A stretch of 64,000 bases of DNA, taken from Dactylorhiza incarnata (lineage: Eukaryota > Streptophyta > Magnoliopsida > Asparagales > Orchidaceae). A program made the translations under genes and the position numbers. The stretch is taken from positions 372,001-436,000 of the forward strand of contig JAWHQI010000049.1 in the NCBI GenBank assembly GCA_033032865.1, given 5' to 3'. The notes below the pieces were generated by a model that searched no databases, was not told the DNA's origin, and saw only the letters and a program-made list of their open reading frames with translations. Of the stretch, positions 46,592-56,877 are shown one piece after another; the first letter of the stretch is position 1; the number at the start of each line of letters is the position of its first letter.

Positions 46592-47830
46592 ATGTGGGCA
46601 CATCTTAATATCTGTTGCCGTTGGTGTAGAGCTACCTACCACTCTAGTGATGAATGCCCTACGGAGAATGGTGGGCATAATTCTACTCGCCCAGCATATG
46701 GAGCAGCGACTTCGTCTGATACTCCATATGGTGCGCATAAGTCTTATGGCTACTCTGCCGAGCCATTACCGTCATACTTCTTTTCGGCTTCAGCACCCGC
46801 TGTGCCAAAGAAGCCCGCAAGGCAGTGCCGGTTTTGTCGGAGCACTGATCATGTCTTGAAGGACTGTGCCGAGTATCTTCGCCAATTGGATGAGGATGAC
46901 GAGCCGGATATCCGGATCGTCCCGAATCCTAACTCTGACGGCACACCTTCAACATCCGGTTATGTGTCTTTGCCACTTTCACATCTTGAAGGGTATGGCG
47001 TTGACACAGTCACCAGATGTGTGGCTGATCTGGGCACCAACATTGCTGAGCCTATTCTCCCGGTGCATCCACCACCCCTAGTGGATTCAATTCTTTGTGA
47101 GGAATCGGTGCTCGACTTTTATCCGAGCACTATTCTTCCCCCTGTTGTGCATACTACACTCGTCTCTGACGACATTGTTGATGATGTGTTGCAAGAGGAG
47201 GCTGGTGATTTTAGTGTCATGCCTGTTCCTATGGAGGAGGACAACCTTCTAGGTGAAGAGGAGTTTTCCTCAGCACCGGTGGAGGAAGTCCAAATCTTTA
47301 GCTTGGCCACTGTTGATCCCGCCGAATCTTGTAGCATTGATGACAATGCAAACATTATTTTACTTCCCCAACTTGATGGGAGTGAGACCGGGACCACTAC
47401 CCCGATTGATTGTGATTCATGTTCTTCGTCTTGTTTATTTCTTGACCCCCGTTCTTTATCTGAGTCTATGCAGGTTGAATTTTCACAGGTATTTCAGGAG
47501 GACTTGGAGCTTAATGCTCAAGTCAATGATGAGAGCATCCTCTCATGTGAGGAGGGTGACTCCCCCTCCGTTGAGGAAGCTCCACTCATTGCCATCTTCT
47601 CCTGCTGCCTCCCTGGAGATGATACCTTGCTAAGCAAGGGTATTTTTGGTGAGAATAGTGAGGAGGACTCCTCCTCCACTTCTTACTTTCTGCTTCCCCT
47701 ACCTGTGAAGAGCAGGTATTTTTATTTAGGTAGGGGATTAATTATTCTGTCTCCGTATCAGTACCCGTTACCGACACGCGTATTAGAACAGTTACCTGTG
47801 CACTTTTCTTTTCATAGACCCATTAGCTAG
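46592..47830 (+). CDS. Two-zinc-knuckle acidic protein with LPVHF C-terminus (element B), 412 aa
   Basis: The first ATG is 46592 (MWAHLN); the open frame upstream to 46547 has only a TTG. Two canonical CX2CX4HX4C knuckles occur: CRWCRATYHSSDEC (about residues 9-22) and CRFCRSTDHVLKDC (about 77-90). An Asp/Glu-rich segment (DEDDEPDI) and a long acidic Ser-rich region with MEEDNLLGEEEF follow. It ends EQLPVHFSFHRPIS. No capsid, protease or polymerase is present. The knuckles suggest RNA binding, perhaps packaging of the element's RNA into partner particles (inference). Element A holds a broken copy; element C encodes a protein with the same C-terminus. Confidence 0.75.
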   Translation: MWAHLNICCRWCRATYHSSDECPTENGGHNSTRPAYGAATSSDTPYGAHKSYGYSAEPLPSYFFSASAPAVPKKPARQCRFCRSTDHVLKDCAEYLRQLDEDDEPDIRIVPNPNSDGTPSTSGYVSLPLSHLEGYGVDTVTRCVADLGTNIAEPILPVHPPPLVDSILCEESVLDFYPSTILPPVVHTTLVSDDIVDDVLQEEAGDFSVMPVPMEEDNLLGEEEFSSAPVEEVQIFSLATVDPAESCSIDDNANIILLPQLDGSETGTTTPIDCDSCSSSCLFLDPRSLSESMQVEFSQVFQEDLELNAQVNDESILSCEEGDSPSVEEAPLIAIFSCCLPGDDTLLSKGIFGENSEEDSSSTSYFLLPLPVKSRYFYLGRGLIILSPYQYPLPTRVLEQLPVHFSFHRPIS

Positions 47831-49570
47831 GACTGTTTTAAATTTGAATAAGTCGTGCTGGGATGACAATAACCCCAGTAGTTATCTTATGTTTCCTGCA
47901 TTTTTATTTTATCTAGTTTAGTTTAGTTAATGATATTTCATTTTAGTATGTACATTTTCTTGTGTTTCTGCGAAGCTCACCCCTGCAGGTCCTTTTTCTG
48001 GATGGTGGATGCTGCAGCTTTGTCTTGGTTTGCACACGTCTTCTGGTATGCTCACTTGCTGAGCATTGGGTACCCTCTTCCCTTAGATTCATTTTGAATT
48101 TCATGGCCATATATTTTGTTGGATTGTTTAGATAAAGTCTAGGGGAGAGCCGCTTTGTGTTACCCACTGCACGTGCACATATCATTTGCATACTAGAAGT
48201 ATATTAATCTCATTTATTTTGTATTGTTCATCTTCACAGCACATCACTTCACCCACATAAGCGCGCGCTTGCCTAATTGTTATGTTTCCGAATAAACTAT
48301 TTTGGTTTGGAATGTGAATTAGGGTGTTAGCTTAGGAATTACTATTTGGAGTGCGATGTTGACTCAAGTAGTGTTCTAGTCGCATCTGCATGCTATAGTA
48401 GAATTTGAGTAAAACTAGATTATCTCTATGCGTTTAATTTATGACTAGTATTTTTGCGTAGTTTTAGATTTTTTATACTCAAATGGTGAATGTGAATGAA
48501 ATTGGCGATAACCCGGTGTTGTGTGTATAAGAGCACTAGTTCTGTGTTGCTCGAGTTGGGAGGAAGGTTTACCTTTCTCGTGGGCTAAGAACTTGCCCCA
48601 AATGACTCTTGAAGCATGGGTGCGAGTGATTCTTTGAGTTAAATGTGATGTAGGCCACCTTTTGGCTAGTTTGAGCCTTGTCTTTCCCTGTCCTATTCGC
48701 TTACCTTTGCAAGCCAACATTTGTGCCTACCACTTCTTTGTTTCAGCTCCCCCTCCATTCACCAAATCCTGAAGCTTATCCTACTTTTGCAACCAAATAG
48801 CTGTTTAACTGCACTCATATTCTTCATTTGGGGTGATGCTTGGAATCTTTGTGATGTGAAGGAGAAATAAGTTTTATTTGCTGATTATGAACCAACCGGA
48901 GGATAAGAAAAAGAAGAAAAATATGATATTAAAATGAAAATCTGGGAAAAGAATTGTATTGAAAAGAAATCCTTCCTAGCGTAATAGAAAATCTATTGGT
49001 ATTTGTAAAGTAGGCCGTGGTTACTCCTAGTTTTCATGATAAGTCTGGGGGTGTATCACATGAGCTTTGTTCATGGTTTTGTTGGGTGCAGCGTTCCGTT
49101 GACTCATTTGGGTTGCGTAGCCTTCGTCTTTATCCTCGAATATCATACCGCAACCTAAGCCCCAATATAATCCTAAAGTCCTATTGATTTATCTCGTGAG
49201 TTTGCTAGCGCCGTGGAGAGAGTGTGACCGGGCAAGCTTATGGTTCACGACGTTGATGGATTTCAGCGGAGTTATTCCTGAACACCGATCTTGTGCAACA
49301 CCCTCCTTAGTGGCTTGTTACTTTCATACCGGGCATGATCGTTCAAGTTCTTCACAATTCACCAACTGAGTATTGATAAATCTTTATTTATGCTCTAATA
49401 CTTTTGTAAATTAGTGAGCATAGTTAGAATCTCTTTTTACTAAATTTCTATTAGCATGCCTTTGTTACTTCGCACCGTACTCCTTTGTGTAATTTTCTTT
49501 GTTAACTGCAATTTTTACACTCCGCCGAATTCATTTGCTCGGGACATGCAAACAGGTAAGTCTCGGGGTG
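47831..49570 (+). other. 3' noncoding internal region of element B
   Basis: It aligns with 1529-3264 of element A, and no ORF is supported. PPT-like tracts lie at about 48134 (AAGTCTAGGGGAGAG), 49041 (AAGTCTGGGGGTG) and 49558-49570 (AAGTCTCGGGGTG, against the LTR). The last has a C inside the G-run, unlike the element A tract. Confidence 0.75.
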
Positions 49571-51194
49571 TGATGAGTCCCAATTATATACACATATATG
49601 GACTCATCTGGGCCGTTTTTCTAGTCATTCCACTGCACTTTAGCCTTGTTTTAGCTCATATTTGTCATTCTATGCTAGGTGCACCTTTTGGCCTAATTTG
49701 GTGTGTTTTTATGTTTGTTTTCTTTTGATAGCCTTATCGTGTTGTTGAGTGCCACTTTCAGTGGCCTGATTGGCATTTCTGTAGGAACAGGAGTCGTGCA
49801 GGTGTTCCCAGTACAATTCTGTACAGGAACACTGCACACGATTACTGGTTCTGTTGCGCATGACCACTGGTCGTGCGCCGCTGATCGTGCGCACTTAACC
49901 ACCATTTTATGAGTTCTGTTTCAACCAGTGCGCACGACCACTTACTATAATGCGCACGACCACTGGTCGTGCGCCACTGGTCGTGCGAACATTATATTTT
50001 ATAAATTTCTTACATTGCAGGCTCCGCCCAGGCAGGCGCACGATCACAGGATTCTAGTGTGCACGACCATTGGTCGTGCGCCACCGATCGTGCACACTGT
50101 TTATTCCAGCGCCTATTTAAAGACCTGCTCGCGAATTAGGTCGGGAGTTGATTCCAGTCTGCCGTTTTCTCGCTCCAGAGCCCCGATTTCGCCCCTCCAT
50201 CGCCGCCCACCATCTGGAGGTGCTCCGGGCTTGTTCTTCACGTCAATCTTGAGTCGGAGCTTCCACGCGGCCTCCTCCTTCATCCTAGCGCTTCAAAGGA
50301 AGATCTAGCCACCATCGCCATCAAGCAAGAGGAAGTTTGCAACCTCTACCGGATCGTGAGACGAAGAAGATGGGCTCATTGGAGAGTAGTGACAGCTCTC
50401 TACCCCGGACGTAGTTGCGGACCGAGCTTGGATGCGGATTGACAACCCGGCGATTCCAACCGTGAATCTACAACGAGCCTTCAGATTCGGTCGATTTCTT
50501 GCCTTGTTCTTCTCTTATTGATGTATATGTAGTTAGAGCTAACATTATGATGAAGTAGCACTTAACTTTATTTGCATTTCTATACATTTCATGTCTATGT
50601 GAAATTCTTTACTGTTTGAGTTGCTTGAGGTGCGCCCCTTTCCATCCTCCATTCCGCCGTCACGTTCGCGTGCCGCACTAGTAATTGCTAGTGGCGTGCT
50701 TGTCGACGAGGTGCTTGCGACCCTCATTCCACCGTTCTCTCCATTCCATCTGTATGCCTACTCTTCCATCCGCCTAGCGAAGCGTGGCATAGCGGCCCGT
50801 GTAATCCATTCGCCTAACAAAGCAGTGCGCTCAAGGCCTGCACAGTTCGACTCCGCTTGCCTACTCGTCCATCCGCCCTTGCGACGCAGCGCGCTCAAGG
50901 CCTGCCTAGTCTTCATCCCGCCAAGCGAAGCATTGCATAGCGGCATTGCATAGGAGTAGTTGTAGTTGTTTTCTTTTATTTTCCAAAAGCCAAACCAACT
51001 CTCCCGCATTCCATCCGACCCTTAGGACTTCGATCTCAAGTCCTTCCTTGAAAGTTAACTCCACCTTACTGTGTTCCTTCGAGATTCGATACTCGGGGAT
51101 TACTCCTCGTTTTATATTACTTGAACGATCGGTACACTGCCGTTTCGTGCCGCAGTCGCGCTACCGCCTATAGCGGTGTGCGAGATTTGCACCA
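49571..51194 (+). repeat. 3' LTR of element B (interrupted; last 3 bases at 56875-56877)
   Basis: It starts TGATGAGTCC after the PPT. It runs to GATTTGCACCA at 51194, where element C is inserted; TCA at 56875-56877 completes the LTR end. Palindrome array at 49830-50098, TATA-like box at about 50113. Confidence 0.9.
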
Positions 51195-52756
51195 TGATAG
51201 CTAAGATTTAGGATGTAAATAATATTCTCCAAATTCTGCGAACTATAGGCAAGAGCACCTATCATTCATAGCATAGGATATTCAAAACAAATAAATATCA
51301 AGTGTCGTATTCCACGGGTCTGTTGATTACTTCTACTCACGCAAATTATTATTATTTTATCGGCAGTAAAATAGAGTTTTGAAAATAATTAGAAGAAAAG
51401 AAACATTTGATCGGGAATCATTCTTAAGTGAAATGTTTTGTAAATCTAGAATTCAAAAGAAATCGATTTAGACAAACTTGACCGTGGAGGTTCCCAAAAT
51501 ATGATAGAACCTCTCTCGAGAGAACTACCACCTAACCTTAGGTTGATCGATTAAGACCCCTCGGCCAGTCGAAACCCCTAAGCTTGCTTTATGCGGTGAG
51601 CCCCACTATTGGATTTGACTCCAATCCGGAAGATTTGCGTCACCCTCTCTCGAGGAATGCATACAACTCTTTTTACCGATGAGCGATCTACCCGTATTTA
51701 CGGATCTCTCGATACACTAAAATACGAATCAAACTTGATTATCATACCCTAGAAATATGAAACCAAAAATTGCAAATCAACGGTAAATCTTAGTTTTCCA
51801 AACTAAACTATGAATAAGAGATTTTGAAAAGATAAAAGCTTAAGAATTCATCCGACCAAATACTATGAAAATTAACAAAACATAATTGAGAAGAAAGTTA
51901 TTTTTATTTCTAAGTAAAGAAAAGTACAATTGCATGTAAAGTAGATCTAAGCTAGGAATTAAAAAAGACAAGACATAAAATAAAGTTACACTAAGAAAAA
52001 TGCAGAAAAACTATACTAGAAACGATCCAAACTAAGCATGGCCTGGATGCCCATCACTTTGGCAGCAGCTGGCTTTTATAGGCAGAAAATTGCTGAGTCA
52101 CGCCCTTGGTCACGCCCGTGACCAAGGGCGTGTAAGCTGCGTAATTGCGTCTTGAAAGCCCGGGAACGTTGGGGAAGAAAAACCGCCAAAATTGATCATC
52201 TCGACGGGTCACGGCCTAGGTCACGCCCGTGACCTAGGGCGTGACTTGACCGAGTCAGGAAACGGCGGGAAACGGCGCGATCTGGAGTTAATTTGGCAGT
52301 TGAGGGAGAGGGCACGGCCTCGGTCACGCCCGTGACCAAGGGCGTGTAAGCTGGAACGACTCGGCGGCAGAAACTGCTTGAATTGAATGCTTGTTGGGCG
52401 AGTCACGCCCGTGACTTGAAGGTCACGCCCCCGGTCACGCCCGTGACCTGGGGCGTGTAACTTTAATCCGACGTGGCAGCGAGTTCAGTGAGCTGAAAGC
52501 GATACACGGTCGTGGCCATGGTCACGCCCCTAGGTCACGCCCGTGACCTGGGGCGTGTATTGAGGGTTTTTGCAGAAATGCTCCAGAATTTCCCCTGAAC
52601 ACGGCTATGTGCATGAAATTGCTATTAGCAGCCCCAAAGTCCCTGAAAATATAAAACAAAGCAAATTAGATATATATATTAAATTAAAATTATATAAAAA
52701 CTAATTAATTACTACTAAAATACTATATAAAAATAACTATAAATAATGCACTATCA
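51195..52756 (-). repeat. 3' LTR of element C (minus strand)
   Basis: It is bounded by TGATAG and CTATCA, perfect 6-bp inverted ends. Read on the minus strand the U3 palindrome array (52559-52099) precedes a TATA box (CTATAAAAGCC, about 52082-52072). Confidence 0.95.
52072..52559 (-). promoter_or_regulatory. U3 palindrome array and TATA box, element C
   Basis: The perfect inverted repeat CACGCCCTTGGTCAC-GCCC-GTGACCAAGGGCGTG (52099-52132; 15-bp arms, 4-base loop) is the best of about five related blocks (52204-52245, 52313-52348, 52420-52457, 52521-52558). The core GGTCACGCCCGTGACC is identical to that in Athila G. The TATA box is just downstream on the minus strand. The other LTR repeats all this 4,113 bases to the right. 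Confidence 0.75.
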
Positions 52757-54157
52757 AATACCCCCATACTTAAGCTTTTGCTATTCCAGAGCAAAAACTA
52801 ATTCATAAGTATGAGAAGAATTTATAGGACATTTCCAAAAAGATTTACTTCAAATTATGCACTTCAAATCTCATAAAACTCATGTCAAAATAAGTTAAGA
52901 AATTAAAATTCAGATTTATAAGAAATAATTAATAATTCATAAATTGAAATGAGTAGAATAAATTTTAGTTTTGAAATTCTCTAACTAAATCTTCATAAAC
53001 AAAATTGCATTGAATTAAGCAAAATATTCCAAGATTAAAATTATAAGAACTTTACAATCATGAGAAACTTTTAGAAAACTACAAAATATTAACTATGCTC
53101 TCTCAATAATATCTTGGATAAACAAGTGAACTTGGCTAAATGGGGTAAAATTGGCATTGAAGAAGTTACTTTGTATATGGGAAATGATGAATTTTATCCT
53201 CTCATTTCCATCTTTTTTTTTTTAATTTCTTCTTCTTTTTATATCCCAAATGTATATGTTTAGGAGTGATGAATTTTATCCTCTCAACTCTATGCCATAT
53301 AATCTTTCACTGATTTGGGTGCATATGTTTAGGAATGATGAATTTTATCCTCTCATTCCATGACATATGATCTTTTCAAAATTTTTTATGCCAAACAATG
53401 GGTTTAACAAAAAGGTAGGGGAAGGGCTAGGGTTTAAAGGCTAAACAAATTCCAAAGAAACATTTTAAGAGCATAGAAAATAATTTGAGCAATCTACAAG
53501 AAACTATGAGTTCAAGTTAATATAAGTAAAATCTAGAGATATTTAACACAATTACTACAAAATTGAATTATGATATTTAAAGAGAGAAAGTAAAACTAAG
53601 AAATATTCTAAACAAATCAAAATAATGAAAAACTCATTAAATCAAATTCATCTAAAATTTAAATCTAACATATTTTGAAGAGAAATATATGATTTAAGAA
53701 TTCATAAAAAGAAAACTCCTTAAAAAGCCTATAAAGACAACTCATAATTAAAATTAATTTTGCATAAATGAAGTTTGGAGAAATTTAATAATACAAAATT
53801 TATTTTATTAGATTTTTTTTGGATTTTTTTTTTTATATTAAAATAATTTTTTTAATATTCTTGGACTTCCCAAGGCCTACCCAATGACGGGCTCGCAAGG
53901 TACTACGCGGTTTTGTGGGATGAAAACCCACACGGCCCTTTCGCAAGAAATTAAATTTTTAAATTTAATAAAAACTAAAAATAAGAGAATACACCCCCAT
54001 ACTTAAAAATAAACATTGTCCCCAATGTTTATAAGCCAAGTAGGAGGGAAAAGTAAATAAAATGCATAAAAAGTAAATTGCAAGAAAAATAATGATAAGC
54101 AAGGGGTGCCTCCCAAGAGCGCTTTCTTTTTCCCGTCTTTAAGCTAGACGGTTATTG
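52757..54157 (-). other. 3' noncoding internal region of element C
   Basis: On the minus strand from 54151: the block GACGG...AGCGCTCTTGGGAGGCACCCC (54151-54103), the hairpin AACATTG-GGGA-CAATGTT (54029-54012) and AAGTATGGGGGTG (about 54005-53993). AT-rich sequence follows, with a GATGAATTTTATCCTCTCA repeat (three copies, 53188-53360 on the plus strand). The PPT AAGTATGGGGGTATT lies against the LTR (52771-52757). No ORF. Confidence 0.8.
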
Positions 54158-55138
54158 TTAGGAAAAAGGAAAATAAAATTGAAAATGCACAGGCAACTCC
54201 CTTAATTCACGCTCAGGTGAGCATGCCGAAATCCGTTGCCCGGCGACTCCTCCGCTATACTCTTGATTCTTCCGTTGTCCGTTAGCGTGAAATTGTGAAT
54301 CCAAATTACCTACACATACCTTAGGTAATTTGGAATGTTGGAGATGAGCGGCAAATGGATCGGTGAAGACATTTGGTTGCAACGGCGCATCCTCTACATG
54401 AAAATCATTAGAATCAAAAGAATCAAAATTTAGCGAGTCAGAAAATTTTTCACAAGGAGGAGTTTCTTGTGAAAATACATGATTAAGCTCCGGTTGTTCA
54501 TTTTCAAAAATAAAAGAATTATCAGAAAAATCAATACAAAGGGGAGAAAATTCATGAGACACAATTTCTTCATGAATTATAATTTCATGAGAATGAGAAG
54601 AAAGGGCGGGCGAAGGAGAAGAAGAAAAATTTTCATTTTCTAATTCGTCCGGTGTCTCCATGACTGTGCGAAATTCTTGGTACAATTGTTCTTCTTGATC
54701 TTGAGAATAAACATTTAAAGTGGGAGAAATAACATTCGGAAAAATTTCAAGATCAGAAGAAGAACAAACTTGTGGAAAAGGCGAGGAATGCAAATCATAA
54801 TTGAAGGAATTTCCATTTTCGCACTGAAAACTATCTGGGTGACCTTGCCACCATGAATAATCAACATTAGAGTAAGAAGGAAATTCATTCAAATCATTAT
54901 TTAAAGAAAAATTATTTTCATCATAAAAATTATTATTTTCATTATAAAAATTATAATTTTCAGTAGAAAAATTAATTTGATTGTCATTAGAAAAATGTTG
55001 AAATGAAAAATAGCATTCCTCACTAGAATGATGATGCCCACAAAAATGACAAATAATTTGGCGCATTCGCGCGGCTTCCAAAAGATCAACTTTATTTTGA
55101 AGCTCGGCAACTTTTGCGGCCAACTGCGAGAACATCAT
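54158..55138 (-). CDS. Gag-derived zinc-knuckle protein with LPVHF C-terminus (element C), 326 aa
   Basis: The first ATG on the minus strand is at 55138; upstream in-frame codons start only with TTG. Short coiled coil (residues 3-20, LAAKVAELQNKVDLLEAA), then CHFCGHHHSSEEC (CX2CX3HX4C, the spacing seen in Athila Gags), an Asn-rich stretch, and YSNVDYSWWQGHP, which aligns with [13 protein letters not shown] of the Athila G Gag. The rest is acidic and Ser-rich, ending RELPVHFQFYFPFS. It looks like the C-terminal half of an Athila Gag fused to a new tail. Role in RNA binding is inferred. Confidence 0.8.
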   Translation of the reverse strand: MMFSQLAAKVAELQNKVDLLEAARMRQIICHFCGHHHSSEECYFSFQHFSNDNQINFSTENYNFYNENNNFYDENNFSLNNDLNEFPSYSNVDYSWWQGHPDSFQCENGNSFNYDLHSSPFPQVCSSSDLEIFPNVISPTLNVYSQDQEEQLYQEFRTVMETPDELENENFSSSPSPALSSHSHEIIIHEEIVSHEFSPLCIDFSDNSFIFENEQPELNHVFSQETPPCEKFSDSLNFDSFDSNDFHVEDAPLQPNVFTDPFAAHLQHSKLPKVCVGNLDSQFHANGQRKNQEYSGGVAGQRISACSPERELRELPVHFQFYFPFS

Positions 55139-55283
55139 TTTTTTAAAAAAAAAAAGAAAATTAAACAACCGTTACCTAATAGAAGCGAATTTTAAAAGAA
55201 AAAACAAAAAAGAGAAATGGGGGTGGAGAAAGAGAATGATAAAAGTAATAAAATTCACGCTTTCAAAATATCAACAAAAATAG

Positions 55284-55301
55284 TCCCCGGCAACGGCGCC
55301 A
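55284..55301 (-). promoter_or_regulatory. Primer binding site of element C (tRNA-Asp)
   Basis: The minus strand reads TGGCGCCGTTGCCGGGGA, identical to the Athila G PBS, six bases from the LTR at 55308. Confidence 0.92.
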
Positions 55302-55307
55302 AAAACT

Positions 55308-56869
55308 TGATAGCTAAGATTTAGGATGTAAATAATATTCTCCAAATTCTGCGAACTATAGGCAAGAGCACCTATCATTCATAGCATAGGATATTCAAAA
55401 CAAATAAATATCAAGTGTCGTATTCCACGGGTCTGTTGATTACTTCTACTCACGCAAATTATTATTATTTTATCGGCAGTAAAATAGAGTTTTGAAAATA
55501 ATTAGAAGAAAAGAAACATTTGATCGGGAATCATTCTTAAGTGAAATGTTTTGTAAATCTAGAATTCAAAAGAAATCGATTTAGACAAACTTGACCGTGG
55601 AGGTTCCCAAAATATGATAGAACCTCTCTCGAGAGAACTACCACCTAACCTTAGGTTGATCGATTAAGACCCCTCGGCCAGTCGAAACCCCTAAGCTTGC
55701 TTTATGCGGTGAGCCCCACTATTGGATTTGACTCCAATCCGGAAGATTTGCGTCACCCTCTCTCGAGGAATGCATACAACTCTTTTTACCGATGAGCGAT
55801 CTACCCGTATTTACGGATCTCTCGATACACTAAAATACGGATCAAACTTGATTATCATACCCTAGAAATATGAAACCAAAAATTGCAAATCAACGGTAAA
55901 TCTTAGTTTTCCAAACTAAACTATGAATAAGAGATTTTGAAAAGATAAAAGCTTAAGAATTCATCCGACCAAATACTATGAAAATTAACAAAACATAATT
56001 GAGAAGAAAGTTATTTTTATTTCTAAGTAAAGAAAAGTACAATTGCATGTAAAGTAGATCTAAGCTAGGAATTAAAAAAGACAAGACATAAAATAAAGTT
56101 ACACTAAGAAAAATGCAGAAAAACTATACTAGAAACGATCCAAACTAAGCATGGCCTGGATGCCCATCACTTTGGCAGCAGCTGGCTTTTATAGGCAGAA
56201 AATTGCTGAGTCACGCCCTTGGTCACGCCCGTGACCAAGGGCGTGTAAGCTGCGTAATTGCGTCTTGAAAGCCCGGGAACGTTGGGGAAGAAAAACCGCC
56301 AAAATTGATCATCTCGACGGGTCACGGCCTAGGTCACGCCCGTGACCTAGGGCGTGACTTGACCGAGTCAGGAAACGGCGGGAAACGGCGCGATCTGGAG
56401 TTAATTTGGCAGTTGAGGGAGAGGGCACGGCCTCGGTCACGCCCGTGACCAAGGGCGTGTAAGCTGGAACGACTCGGCGGCAGAAACTGCTTGAATTGAA
56501 TGCTTGTTGGGCGAGTCACGCCCGTGACTTGAAGGTCACGCCCCCGGTCACGCCCGTGACCTGGGGCGTGTAACTTTAATCCGACGTGGCAGCGAGTTCA
56601 GTGAGCTGAAAGCGATACACGGTCGTGGCCATGGTCACGCCCCTAGGTCACGCCCGTGACCTGGGGCGTGTATTGAGGGTTTTTGCAGAAATGCTCCAGA
56701 ATTTCCCCTGAACACGGCTATGTGCATGAAATTGCTATTAGCAGCCCCAAAGTCCCTGAAAATATAAAACAAAGCAAATTAGATATATATATTAAATTAA
56801 AATTATATAAAAACTAATTAATTACTACTAAAATACTATATAAAAATAACTATAAATAATGCATTATCA
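55308..56869 (-). repeat. 5' LTR of element C (minus strand)
   Basis: Identical in length to 51195-52756. It ends TTATCA on the plus strand where the other copy has CTATCA. U3 array at about 56212-56671. Confidence 0.95.
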
Positions 56870-56877
56870 CACCATCA

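Larger units (their letters stand above)
51195..56869 (-). mobile_element. Element C: very young non-autonomous Athila-derived element, minus strand
   Basis: Two LTRs of exactly 1,562 bp (51195-52756 and 55308-56869) are collinear with no gaps. By eye I find two substitutions (near 51727 and at 52752). TSD CACCA at 51190-51194 and 56870-56874. On the minus strand: LTR, tRNA-Asp PBS, a 326-codon ORF, conserved post-ORF block, hairpin with PPT-like tract, PPT, LTR. No pol. Confidence 0.95.
44749..56877 (+). mobile_element. Element B: non-autonomous Athila-like element with intact zinc-knuckle ORF
   Basis: LTRs are 44749-46376 and 49571-51194 plus 56875-56877; the second is split by element C three bases before its end. 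A tRNA-Asp PBS, one ORF of about 412 codons and a PPT-like tract are present; pol is absent. It is closely related to element A. The left flank (CTAAG) and the right flank (AGTTT) do not match, so there is no TSD. The right LTR is followed by AGTTTTTGGCGC, the spacer and start of a PBS, as if another copy once continued there. Confidence 0.88.
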
